From the NCBI RefSeq assembly GCF_030867145.1, contig NC_134420.1, positions 40,523,237 to 40,587,236 of the forward strand: a stretch of DNA of 64,000 nucleotides, written 5' to 3'. The stretch is from Opisthocomus hoazin (lineage: Eukaryota > Chordata > Aves > Opisthocomiformes > Opisthocomidae). The notes beneath the pieces are model-generated. The model was not told the origin of the DNA. It made no database searches and saw only the letters and a list, made by a program, of their open reading frames with translations. The stretch's first letter is position 1. Each line of letters begins with the position of its first letter. This document shows positions 22,749 through 32,916 of the stretch, piece after piece. Position numbers and translations under genes: made by a program.

Positions 22749-25329
22749 ATTTTATTCTTTAGTATCATAAAAGCAAATAATTGATTCCCTTTGTTCGCAG
22801 GGTTTTCTACAAAAACATATTGAATGAGTTCACCGGTTTTGTTGTAATTGGGCTATAAGATTGAATTTAGTATGTTTGGATTACACTCTCTGCTAACTCC
22901 CAGAACTATACAAGCAGATCCTCAGCTGGTATACATTGCTACAGCTTCATTAGAATCAAGAGAGCTACAAGAATCTACATCAGCTGTGGATCTGCTACAT
23001 TAATATGTTATTGGACACAAGCTAAAGTCAGCTGCTTGCATTCGTGCTTCAGACCAGACCAGAGGTTTCATGAAGAACAGGCTGTGAAGACTGGATACAC
23101 TTTAAAATTAAAGAGACATTTTTAAAAGAAAATGATGTATAATCAGGTGATCTGAAATTATTAATTTTCTGACTAGCTTTATGAGATTCACGTGTCAAAT
23201 ATTATGCACTTTTTATAGCTGAGGAATTGACACCTAAACAGCTAAGTGACTCGCCTGTGGTCATACAGTGTTTCCAAGCTTTCAGCTGCAGGCTGCCCAA
23301 TCCCCCCTTTAACTGCAAGACTTGGCTGTCTTTCAACGAGGTTCATAAATGATTGCATGCTATTGAAGTAATCATCAATACTATTTAAGCTGTTTCATTG
23401 AGCATTTAAGCTTAACTGCAAATAATTTTTATGCTGTAGTGTTAAACTTTGACTTATGTGTTGCAGATTACGTCAGATCTTATTTAGAATCACTGGTGAT
23501 GAGACTGATTTGATGCTAAACAAAGAGCTAGTGATTGTTTTATAGACAGTTGTTTCTAGAGATCAAAAAACACATTGCAAAGACAGTTCTGCAGAGATAC
23601 TGGGGCCCACAAAATTGTCTTATCTTCAGGCCTGCAAATGCTGCCAACTTCTGTTTCATTAGTGTATACGAAATCCAGGAGTAAACATTTTTGTCTCTAT
23701 TCATCAACGGCGGGGGAGAGGTGACTGGGTGTATCTTCTGTCCAAAGACAGAACTATGATTATCAAATTCTATGTTTTATTATTCTTTAATCAGTCGGCA
23801 TCATACTGCAATGGCTTGCACTACATAAGCTGCAACACCAGCGAAAGATGACTGATTCCCAGGTTAATTCATTCTTTTCAAAAAGAGAGACATAAATTAT
23901 TGCTTTAATTCTGTCTTTCTCTTTGTTTCATTGCAAGTAAGCAGAGTCCTGCCCCATGAGTGAGGAGCACAGGCCTGGGCACGGGTGAGGCCTTCAGCAC
24001 AGTCTAAGTGACAAAAAGGTACCTACATCCTTTATTGGGACTGTTAGCAATCTGCAGGTAACTTAAAAGGTCAAAACCAAAGAAAATACCTCAGCAAAGA
24101 AACCTGGGTGAAACCTTTTCTCTGCATTACTGTTATTGACACAAGACAAAATATGGGCAGATCTTCTGTAACTATTTTGTGAGTAGCAGCGATTTAGATC
24201 ATGCACATCTTGGAAAAGAAAGCTAAAATCTCACCCTGCAAGCTGTTACTCACTGCCACCTAGCTCTCAGCTTTCTTATAGCCTTGACTTCCAGCAAGCT
24301 TAGCCAAATACTTTTGAAACAGCCATGCTCTTGGGAGTTTCCTCAGCATACGTGATTGCCTCTTGAATTTGCAGTAGGGCTGGCAGAGGTGGCTCAACAC
24401 ACAGAGCAGACAGACAATACAAATTAACGCAGCCACCTCTTCTGCTGGACACTGGAGAAAGGCAGTGGAGACAAATCGGCTGTTCTGTGCCAACACAGCT
24501 GCTCTCCAGGACAGTTTCTAGGGTATATCTCCCTATTATACCAAGGGGTCCAGCCTTCCACTGACTGAAATCTTTGATTTGCTGTCTGCTCTGTTCTGCC
24601 CACTTCCATTCCTCCTGCTAGGAGTCAGGTCCCAACCTCACCCATCATACAAAGATGGAATGAGAAAGATTCCACAAAGGTGGAATCTTGGAAAAAGGAC
24701 AGCTGAAGGAAAAGTATGAGTGAGCTGGCACTCCTGGTTTTGTAAGAAATTAATGCTGCACGTGCAAATACTTATTTTTGTTTAGTTCCAGTCTGCATGA
24801 ACAAAAGAAAGAAAACAAGCAAAGCTCTTAGGAAAATGCATCTATATGAATAAAAAACAAACTTAATAAAGCGTTATCTAACAGAATTACTTATTTTGTC
24901 TTCAGTGGTGCAAATTCACTCACAAAGGTGATCTAATCAATTATCTGACTTTTAAAAAGGCGGATTTTTGTGGCTTTTGGTGGGTTGTTGTCTTTTTTTT
25001 TGCTTTTGAGAGGAAAGCATGAAAGACAACTTCTACTGCCCCTCTGTAATTCCTGGGCTAGGGCAGATTTAAAAAAAAAAAAAAAAGAAGAAAAAATCTA
25101 CAGCCTTCTTTATGTGAAAATTTTGATAAAGAGTTTAAGATTTGACTATGACACTACATACTGAGCTATACACACAGGTGGCTGAGTCAAAACCCTGGCG
25201 ACTGGAAATTCTCTGTCCCAATGGGGCTATAACCTAGCCAGCCTCATCCATGTCCTTGCGTTTTATGAACGGGCTTTCACAATGAACCTCTTACACTTTG
25301 CTCTGGCATCTGCGTGTTCTTTTATGAGG
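22749..25329. other. Intergenic sequence with a possible ancient SINE core
   Basis: No gene was recognised. The only noteworthy item is a MIR-like segment at about 23208-23275, listed separately. An A-rich run (16 bases) lies at about 25071-25086. Confidence 0.45.
23208..23275 (+). repeat. Possible MIR-like ancient SINE fragment
   Basis: The order 'ttttatagctgaggaa', then 'gctaagtgactcgcctg', then 'tggtcatacag' parallels the MIR core consensus as I remember it: 'ttttacagatgaggaa', 'gttaagtgacttgccca' and 'aggtcacacag'. The match is gapped and diverged, as expected for a repeat older than the bird-mammal split. A chance resemblance or a related L2/CR1-type tail remains possible. Confidence 0.45.
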
Positions 25330-25825
25330 TAGAATCACTGAATCAGGGACTTTAAAGATCATCTAGTCCAAGCCCCTGCTGTGGACCAGGGCTTCTTTCA
25401 CTAGATCAGATTGCTCTAAGCCCCATCCAACCTGATTTTGAACACTTCCGATGATGGCGCATCCACAGCTTCTCTGGGCAAACTCTTCCACTGTCTCACC
25501 ACCTTCATTGTAAAATATTTCTTCCTCATTTCTGATCTAAATCTTCCCTCTTTCAGTTTAAAATGGTTGCCCCTTGACCTGTCACTCTGGGCCTTGGTGA
25601 AAGGTCTCTCTCTCTCTTCTCAGCCCCCTTTAAGCACCGCAAGGCCGCAATCAGGCCTCCCCGCAACCCTCCCTTCTCCAGGCTGCACAGCCCCAACTCC
25701 CTCAGCCTGTCCTCATAGAAGAGGTGCTCCAGCCCTCGGATCATCTTTGTGGCCTCCTCTGGGCCCGCCCCGACAGCTCCGCGTCCTTCTGGTGCTGAGG
25801 GCTCCAGAGCTGGACGCAGGACTCG
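25330..25825 (-). mobile_element. CR1 LINE fragment, reverse strand, next to the ZNF770 CpG island
   Basis: On the minus strand the frame includes 'EEATKMIRGLEHLFYEDRLR', 'ELGLCSLEKGGLRGGL' and 'AALRCLKGAEKRERDLSPRP', a recognisable C-terminal CR1 ORF2 segment. It is followed by the usual 3' part; the tail ends at 'agaatcactgaatca' near 25330. The 5' end is truncated around 25825, where sequence passes directly into the GC-rich island. The fragment is itself GC-rich and has no catalytic domain. Confidence 0.88.
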
Positions 25826-25879
25826 ACTGTAAACAGCTTCTATCTTCTTCTGGATGTTGCCAGCCCTTTGCCTGGCGCT

Positions 25880-26940
25880 CCTCCGAGGTAACCTCACCCA
25901 AGCCGTGCTCGCCGAGGGGGCTGCGGCCACGGCAGGGAGCCCCGTCCCCCCTCCCGCCCCGGGCTCCCGCACCCCGTCACCCCTCTCCTGCAGAGGGGGC
26001 AAAACTCCGCAAAACCGCCGCTCTCGCGCGCGGCCATTAACGGAAGGCCCTTCTATACTTCCCGGGAAAATGTCTCTTTCCCCCTTCCTTGCCAGGCGCC
26101 ACTTCCCAGCCCTTTAGGCGGAAACGCCACTTCCCGGGCAGCAATAACCCGAGGCCGCCCTCCCCGCCCGGCCGCAGCCCGGCCCGGCCCTCCGAGCGGC
26201 GGAAGGCGGGGCCGCGTTGCGTGGGGGAACGGAAAGCTCCGGCCCGGGTTTCCCGGCGTCCCGGCGCCTCGCTGCCATCCGGAGGGAAGAGTTTTAGGCG
26301 GCCGCCGCGCGGAAGGTGGAGGTGCGGTAGTTGCTGATTCAGGTCGCTCCTCTCTTCGCCCCCGGTCCCGGCTCGCTGCGCTTCCTTCCCCTCGGCCGAC
26401 GGTCAGCACCGCCGCGGCCCCGGGCTGGTTACGGCCCCGGCGCTGCCGGCCGCCGCGCAGCGCGTCGGGGCAGAGCCGCCGGGCAGGGCCGGTGCCGGGC
26501 GGGGGGCCCCAGCCCCGCGTTCCGCTGCGGGGAGGCCGCCCGCGGCTGCCCGCCTTCCGGGAGAGCCGCCTCGCCGGCGGCTTTTGCGTTTCGCGCTGGG
26601 TTTAAGCGCGTCGTGCGGGGTGCGCGGCGGTGCTGTCGGTGCCGGGGGGCTCGAGCCCCGTCCGCAGGCCTCGGGCTTGTTCTTGCACCGGCCCCGCTTC
26701 GCCGTCGTCTGGTTTGTTTTGCTTCAGAAAGTGGCTGGGGAAATGCACGGGGAGTAGGCGAGGACGAGAGGTGTAAGCTCTGAGGAGCCGTAACACGCGG
26801 TGTTGAGCTCCGTATAGATTACAGACGAAGGCTGCACTTCTGGTGAAGTCTGTTCCCCCCGGCAGCGAGCGGAGCTCGTCCCCGGGGGCGGCTGGTGAGG
26901 GGGTGCGGCCTCCGTGCGTTCGGTCTGCCGGGTGCACACT
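25880..26940 (+). promoter_or_regulatory. ZNF770: CpG island, probable ZNF770 promoter and first non-coding exon
   Basis: A dense CpG, GC-rich block in otherwise AT-rich DNA, with many CGG/GCG runs, peaking at about 26090-26700. The only downstream plus-strand gene is ZNF770, whose coding exon is about 4 kb away and preceded by a 3' splice site, so a non-coding first exon here is expected. I cannot pick the start site or the donor. The element 'cgccacttccc' is repeated at 26097-26107 and 26125-26135. The 118-150-codon open frames in both directions are composition artefacts. Confidence 0.72.
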
Positions 26941-29585
26941 TTCCGCGCTCTGTTGCGTGCTGTGTGTTTCAGAAATCAGCAGCTAGGTTTTCACTTGTCT
27001 GTTTTGCTGTTAATGTTACAAGAGACATCTCAGGTTCTCCACGCATTTAGTATTGTAATTAATCTTCTTGTAATTGAGTCTGGAAAGCTATAAGCATTAG
27101 CTTGTCTCAAGGGTTTGAGGATGCACTAATAGCAATGCAGAAGAATCCTTCCGTGGCAAATTTGGAAACATACGCAGTATTCAGTTCTTGAGTGGTTTGT
27201 TTTGAATTACAGTAATGAGTCATAGGAAAAGAAGCCAGAATATTCATCTTGTACAGGGCCAGCTATATGGGTGTGGGAATTTGAGAGATGTTTGAACAAC
27301 CTGTTTGGGATACCTCCGCTGTTGGAGACAGAGCAATCTCCCCACGCAACTTCTTTGTATACTCATTAAGAAAAACTTTGCAATTGTACGGACAGTCGTA
27401 TACGTGAATCTACTCTGCCATAATTTGAATCCATTTCCAGTCACAACTATAAATAGCTTGGGAAACAGCTTGTTTGCATTTTCTTGAAAGCTGGCTCTTA
27501 TGTTTTGTTTTCTTTTTAATTAGGTCTCCTCTATTTTAACTTGAACATTCCCAGGTACTTTAATCTTGTCCTATATATTATGTATTTAAGCACTGATCAT
27601 TCCTGATCCTCTTCTCTGGACTTATTCCAGTTAGTTCATATATTGATTCAATTTGAACGGCAGTATTCAAAACCGGATAGAGTACTGCAGCTCACTTCTA
27701 AACAGTAGTGAGTAGTATGTGCTATCAAAACTTTACTTCTGTTTACACATACTGGTATGGATGGCATGCTTGCTGTTGGCATACGCAGCTGCTGTTCCAG
27801 CTTAGACTCCAGGTCTTCAATGGCCTACATTACTTCTTGACTTCATTTTTCTGTATGACCTTGCATTCAAGATGAAAAGCAGTGTCAATTTAATATTAAA
27901 TTTGACCTATGCCACAGACTAAATCCTTATCACATAGGGAAGTGTGTTTTCTGACTCTAATTAAGAAAGGCCGGTGTACTTCCAAGGCTGGCAGGAGATG
28001 ATATTCCAAGCTTGTCTTTTGCTCTTTGATCTTTAGCAGCAGCATGTTTATTCCTTAGATACGCGAGGCACAGGGCACCCTGAAATAGATGTGGTGAAGT
28101 CTGTCCTGAGTAAATAGGATTTGAAAATATATTTGGGCCACATAGTAATGCCCATCTTGACTCCTTTCTCCTTCCCCTGCGTCCCCTAAGTTTACCTCAT
28201 CTGAGCCTTTAGTCTCTCACAGGGCAAGAAGACCACAGCAAGAAGCTCTGCTTTTGACACCTTGTACTACAGAGCATTTTCCTCATTCATCAGATAGAAC
28301 CTTTAAAATATTTATAAGCTAAATACAAAATCCCTTGTGTAATATGCCACAGCTGTCTCTTACTTTTTTTTTCTTTGCATGTCACTTTACTGTTTGAGCA
28401 CTTTCCTGATGTGTAAATTAGATCTGTATGACAGTATGTTAACTAAAATTCATCAGTCTTTAAAGTTCTTTCTCAGGAGGTTTTCCTTCCATGCTCATGG
28501 AGGCTGCCTTGAGCTGTACAGAAACGTCCAGCACAGCAGAGCAGCTTTTCTCCTTTTCTCAGCCTACCTGTCTCTGGCTTCACGGTAGCACAAACTAGAA
28601 AGCATTTGGTGTCTCACATTTACTCTCTCTTAAACTCCCTGCCTTCACATGATGTGAAACAACTGGGAGGAAAAGGGCGTCTCCTAAGAGTGTTGTGTTT
28701 TCTTGCATCTTGGAAAGAACACGCAAACCGAGCAGCTGTTAAAATTCTACAGGAGCAGAGAATAGGAAAGGAAAAGCTGACTTTCTCAGCTGCTTCATAG
28801 CATTGAGAAGTCCTATCCTGAATCATTTCAGTGAGATTAGGTAACTCCTGAGTGTAGTGACAGCTGTGTCGTAAGGCGTATGTCCAAACCTTATTTAGTA
28901 AGGCCCACAATTATGCAGGAACATATCTATTTGAGGTGGAACGATTGTACCAGATGATCAGGTTTCTTTCCTTTAAGTTTAAGAAAAATCATGATTCACC
29001 AGGTATTTTCAGTCTTCTGTGCATATGTCTGGAGTTTCATTGTAACTTGCTTTAAATTGGATTAGGCTTTTATAGTAGTTGTAGTATCAATATACCACAA
29101 ATTACAGTTAGTAGAAATGTATTGTGTACTTAGAGTTATTACAAGTCCTAACTGACTATTACGCTGTTGCTTTAAAATTTTCTCCCTCCATTCTTTTCAT
29201 TTTTTATAAGGGAATATTGCTAATACCGTAGAGGTATTTTTATCCTGTTGTTCTTACTACTTTTGTGGACTCGAATACTTAATCTGTTTTAGGTGCTGCA
29301 ATTTAGGAAGGATGTGACCCACTGAAGTTAGTCCAGAGATTATTAAAAAGACCAATCAGTTCTTTTTTTTTTTCTTTTTTTGTTTGAAGTGGACCTAAAA
29401 GCAATACTTAAAAAACCCAGAATTTTCCCAGTTAAAAAAAAAAGAGGAAGAAAAGAGACTTTGAGTATATAAAGTTGTGACAAAGAACACTTTTTTTAGT
29501 TATTTTCCAGGTTCACATGGGAAAGGACAATGAAAATAAAGTAAAGAAAGGCTCAGCTGAATGCAAGGAGAAGCCTTGTGAGAGG
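26941..29585 (+). other. Probable ZNF770 5' UTR intron
   Basis: AT-rich DNA between the CpG island and the coding exon. No internal exon could be supported. A diverged CR1 remnant may lie at about 27600-27740. Confidence 0.45.
27605..27740 (-). mobile_element. Possible old CR1 remnant, reverse strand
   Basis: Segments such as 'ttctctggacttattccagt', 'tagttcatat' and 'aaaccggatagagtactgca' resemble the antisense of the CR1 'ERVQ...' and 'VQFW' region ('ctggactcgctccag...', '...actggacacagtactcca'), but at high divergence. It would be an ancient copy. Confidence 0.4.
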
Positions 29586-29738
29586 GTGACACATTGGAGC
29601 AGGAGCCCTGCTGAGGTTAAGGAACCTCCTTCAGCAGAAGTTAAGACCACTTTGGAGACTGTCCAGACATGAGTTGGCTTCACAGCGGAAGGCTTGGACT
29701 AAATGGTTACTCGAGGTCTTTGTAGCTGTTCTTATGAG
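29586..29738 (+). mobile_element. Diverged CR1 LINE 3' fragment
   Basis: The plus-strand order 'gtgacacattggagcaggag', 'ctgaggttaaggaacctcct', 'gactgtccagac', 'aggcttggactaaatggtta' and 'gaggtctttgtagctgttct' follows the CR1 end-of-ORF2 to 3'-tail layout seen cleanly at 44177-44356, with many substitutions. An old copy inside the ZNF770 leader intron. Confidence 0.62.
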
Positions 29739-30723
29739 TATTTTAATAACTTTTCATGCACTCAGGTACTTGCGAAGTTACTGTTTCTTGTTAGCAAGTC
29801 ATTATGCCTTAACTGAGACACAGTAGCTTGCTCAAATGTGTTTGGTCTATTGAAAATTCAAGGAAAATTAAAACTGACTATGTCATGATTTTCATTTAGG
29901 CTAAAATATTCATTATGATGCATTATGATAATGACCTCTGTATTTATGATGACTTCAGAGTATACGTATGGTTAGGTATCACAACTCTGATGTTCTAGCT
30001 CTGGTGAGATGGTGAACATAGCCTGTGTTCATCCTTGTTTTGGGGGTTATCCTAATTCTGGTTGTAGTTTGTGGTTTGTGTGTTGCTCTTGCTGACTCGT
30101 TGTGGTGTTTGCCATTTTGAGATAAAGCAAAAATGATTATGCTTCTGTTTATTTCTGAAGCCCCAACATCCCTAGTTCTTCTCTCTTTCTCTCATCTTCA
30201 TAAATATTGTATCTGGAGTTAGAATTAATGCTGTAGGGGAGAAATTTATTACAGTAAGCTTTTGTGGATTTTTTTTTAAGAATATGGTTTATGTGTATAT
30301 AATCTAAATATGATGTAGCTGAACTGTGTATTATTTGGAAGTAACATGCAGGACTAAAGAATATATGTGTTGCAACACAGATGACTTAAATTTGTTTCTT
30401 CTGGAAAGTAGTTTTTCTGCATCGTGTAATATGATGAGTGATTATAATGAGAAAAGTGTTTTAAGATGTTAAATCTGGAGTATTCTAATCTAGAAGCTTT
30501 TGGTCTCTTATGTAGCAAACAAGACACTTAAGCAATTATGTATTAATACAGGCTAAAATAATAGTGTCTCTCTTATTTTAGGCACCTGTGGGATTTAAGA
30601 ATAGCTCTCCTAAGAAAATTTGCTCCTTCTACAGTCTTCCATCTTCGTGTGCAATAGATGATTTCACTTGAAATACGTATCTGAAGAAACCAACTGTAGG
30701 CGAGGTGTAATTGCTTTTTGAAA

Positions 30724-32916
30724 ATGTTACAAGTTCAGGAGCATGTAGCAGCTGACATGATACCCAAGAAAAAGCCATATATTTGTGACATGTGCTATAA
30801 ACAGTTTGAAACTCCATCAAAGCTAGCTAGGCATTATCTGATACATACTGGTCAAAAGCCGTTTGAATGTCACGTATGCCATAAAACGTTTAGGCAGCTA
30901 GTCCACCTGGAGAGGCATCAGTTAACCCATAATCTGCCTTTTAAGTGTAGTGTTTGTCATAGAAACTTCAAAAACTTAATCACTTTCTTAAAGCATCAGC
31001 AGCTTCATAATGAAAATTATCAGAATGATACCAAGCAAGCAGAAAACTCTGTGAATTTTGAGCAAGATAGGGTCACTTACAGCATATTTCGATGTTCTGC
31101 ATGCTGGAAATCTTTTAGAACTGAAGAGAGGTGGATGCTGCATCAGTGCCGGAAGGCAGATCATCTACATGGTGCCAGAAGGAGAAAGGAAGCTCATGCT
31201 TGTGAATCGTGTAACAAGACATTTCCATCAAGATCTAAGCTAGAAAGACACCTCCTTATTCACAGTGGCCAGAAACCTTTTAAGTGTTCTTCATGCAGTA
31301 AATCTTTCAGACAGTCAACGCACTTGAAAATCCATCAGCTCACACACACAGAAGAAAGGCCTTTTCAGTGCTGCTTTTGTCAGAAGGGGTTTAAAATACA
31401 GAGCAAACTCATGAAGCACAAACAGCTCCATGCCAGAAATAAGACTTGCCCCAATATTTTGTACAAAGCAAAGACTGGTAAATATCCCAGACCACAGAGC
31501 CTGCTGGAAGGAAAGAGGGATAGTTTTGAGAATGCTGACACTTACGAGTCACAGGAGAGTGACCCACGTGATGCTCACTCGATTTATATTGTACCCTTTC
31601 AGTGCTCAGCATGCAACCAGTGTTTTGAAACGGAGCAGGTTCTAAATTTGCACAAATGCTGTGATCTGAGAGGTGGCAAAAGTTCAAATAATGGTGCAAC
31701 AGCATGCAGCCACACAGTCAGCATGAAAAATAAGATGCTGATGAAGCCGAAGTGTACTGGAGGAAAGAAAACAGATTTTTCTCTGACTGACAGGAAAAAA
31801 GTAAAATTGGGTCGCTTCAAAAGTTGTGACCTGGCTGCAGCTAGAGATCAGCGTTCTGATCAGCATGCTTCCACTAAACCTTTCAAGAATTGCCGTAGCA
31901 AGCCTGACGTGCACAAGGCGTTTAGTAATTGGATGAAAAGAACGTTTACTGTGCCATCACCTTGGCAAGAGCACCCGCAACCTCACGACTTCGGAATGAA
32001 TTTAAAAGGTATGCTTACTGGTGAAAGCATGTTAAACATCGATGATTCACTGCATAGTAAAGATGATGGTTTTTATGGTTCATCAGATGATGGTTTCTTT
32101 GATAATCCAGAAGTACTTCACTGTGCTTTTTCAGCTTCTGCTAAAAATATACATAACAGACACAAAGTGTGTAAATGTGACAGATGTGAAAAAATCTTTC
32201 CATCTTCATCCAAACTTCAAAGACATTATCTTATACACACGGGACAGAAGCCCTTTGGCTGTAATGTTTGTGGGAAGACATTTAGACAGTCAGCTCACTT
32301 AAAAAGACATCAGCTCACCCATACTGAAAAGAGACCCTGTAAAAGCCCCGTTTGTCAGGTAGAATTTGAAAACCTGAACAAACTTTTCAGTCACCAGGGA
32401 GATCACACCGAATTTAAGTCTTCTCAGCCTGTGGATTATTCGGGCTATTCTCCAATGTCTTTACAGACATCTGGCTTTCAAGCATTTGAGCTGATTCAGT
32501 CAAACCAAGCAGCTGAAATCAAAGTTGAAATGAAGTCAGGGGACTTTGTTCTTGACACCAGCGGTAGAAACGCCCAGCCGTATTTGTGTAGTAAATTGTT
32601 GGAAACAGAGCAAAGCTGTTACAGCTATTCGCATGATTTTTCTGAGGGTACTGAGAAAAGTGAAGTTGTTACCAAATTGTATCAATGCAGCATCTGCTTT
32701 AAAACTTTTAAATCACCTTCTAAGCTTGAAAGACATTACCTAATGCATGCTGGACAGAAGCCATTTGAATGTTTAGTTTGTGGTAAAAATTTCAGACAGG
32801 CCCCACATTTGAAAAGACATCAACTTACTCACTTGAAAGAGAGCTTAAAGCTGATTTCCGCTGAGCAACAACCGGACAATATATTGATTTTATCAAAACT
32901 GGATAATGTCCTGTGA
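30724..32916 (+). CDS. ZNF770: ZNF770, C2H2 zinc-finger protein
   Basis: An intronless 730-residue protein, identified by its distinctive order of fingers, the C-terminal '...LDNVL' (human ends '...LDSVM' as I remember) and its position before AQR. The ATG at 30724 is the first possible: an in-frame TAG lies at 30697-30699 and no other ATG intervenes. Canonical C2H2 fingers lie at about residues 19-41, 47-69, 73-95, 158-180, 186-208, 214-236, 483-505, 511-533, 653-675 and 681-703. Degenerate fingers lie at about 122-142, 292-312 and 539-561. Several are joined by TGQKPF-type linkers. Four finger pairs (19-69, 158-208, 483-533, 653-703) repeat one module. The long linkers (about 313-480 and 562-650) are polar and probably disordered. 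There is no KRAB or SCAN domain. It is presumably a nuclear sequence-specific DNA-binding protein; its regulatory output is little known. Confidence 0.96.
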   Translation: MLQVQEHVAADMIPKKKPYICDMCYKQFETPSKLARHYLIHTGQKPFECHVCHKTFRQLVHLERHQLTHNLPFKCSVCHRNFKNLITFLKHQQLHNENYQNDTKQAENSVNFEQDRVTYSIFRCSACWKSFRTEERWMLHQCRKADHLHGARRRKEAHACESCNKTFPSRSKLERHLLIHSGQKPFKCSSCSKSFRQSTHLKIHQLTHTEERPFQCCFCQKGFKIQSKLMKHKQLHARNKTCPNILYKAKTGKYPRPQSLLEGKRDSFENADTYESQESDPRDAHSIYIVPFQCSACNQCFETEQVLNLHKCCDLRGGKSSNNGATACSHTVSMKNKMLMKPKCTGGKKTDFSLTDRKKVKLGRFKSCDLAAARDQRSDQHASTKPFKNCRSKPDVHKAFSNWMKRTFTVPSPWQEHPQPHDFGMNLKGMLTGESMLNIDDSLHSKDDGFYGSSDDGFFDNPEVLHCAFSASAKNIHNRHKVCKCDRCEKIFPSSSKLQRHYLIHTGQKPFGCNVCGKTFRQSAHLKRHQLTHTEKRPCKSPVCQVEFENLNKLFSHQGDHTEFKSSQPVDYSGYSPMSLQTSGFQAFELIQSNQAAEIKVEMKSGDFVLDTSGRNAQPYLCSKLLETEQSCYSYSHDFSEGTEKSEVVTKLYQCSICFKTFKSPSKLERHYLMHAGQKPFECLVCGKNFRQAPHLKRHQLTHLKESLKLISAEQQPDNILILSKLDNVL

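Noticed and set aside
1-25329. Exons of DPH6, the expected upstream neighbour
   Set aside because: I searched by eye for its C-terminal coding sequence and found none. The gene probably lies outside the window.
26331-26783. 150-codon open frame in the CpG island, and reverse-strand frames at 26053-26409 and 26602-26937
   Set aside because: GC-rich DNA has few stop codons. The Arg/Ala/Gly-rich products show no domain and lie in the presumed ZNF770 leader region.
29511-29585. Possible ZNF770 internal non-coding exon after 'ttattttccag'
   Set aside because: The acceptor is attractive but no convincing donor follows before the CR1 fragment at 29586. It cannot be supported without transcript data.
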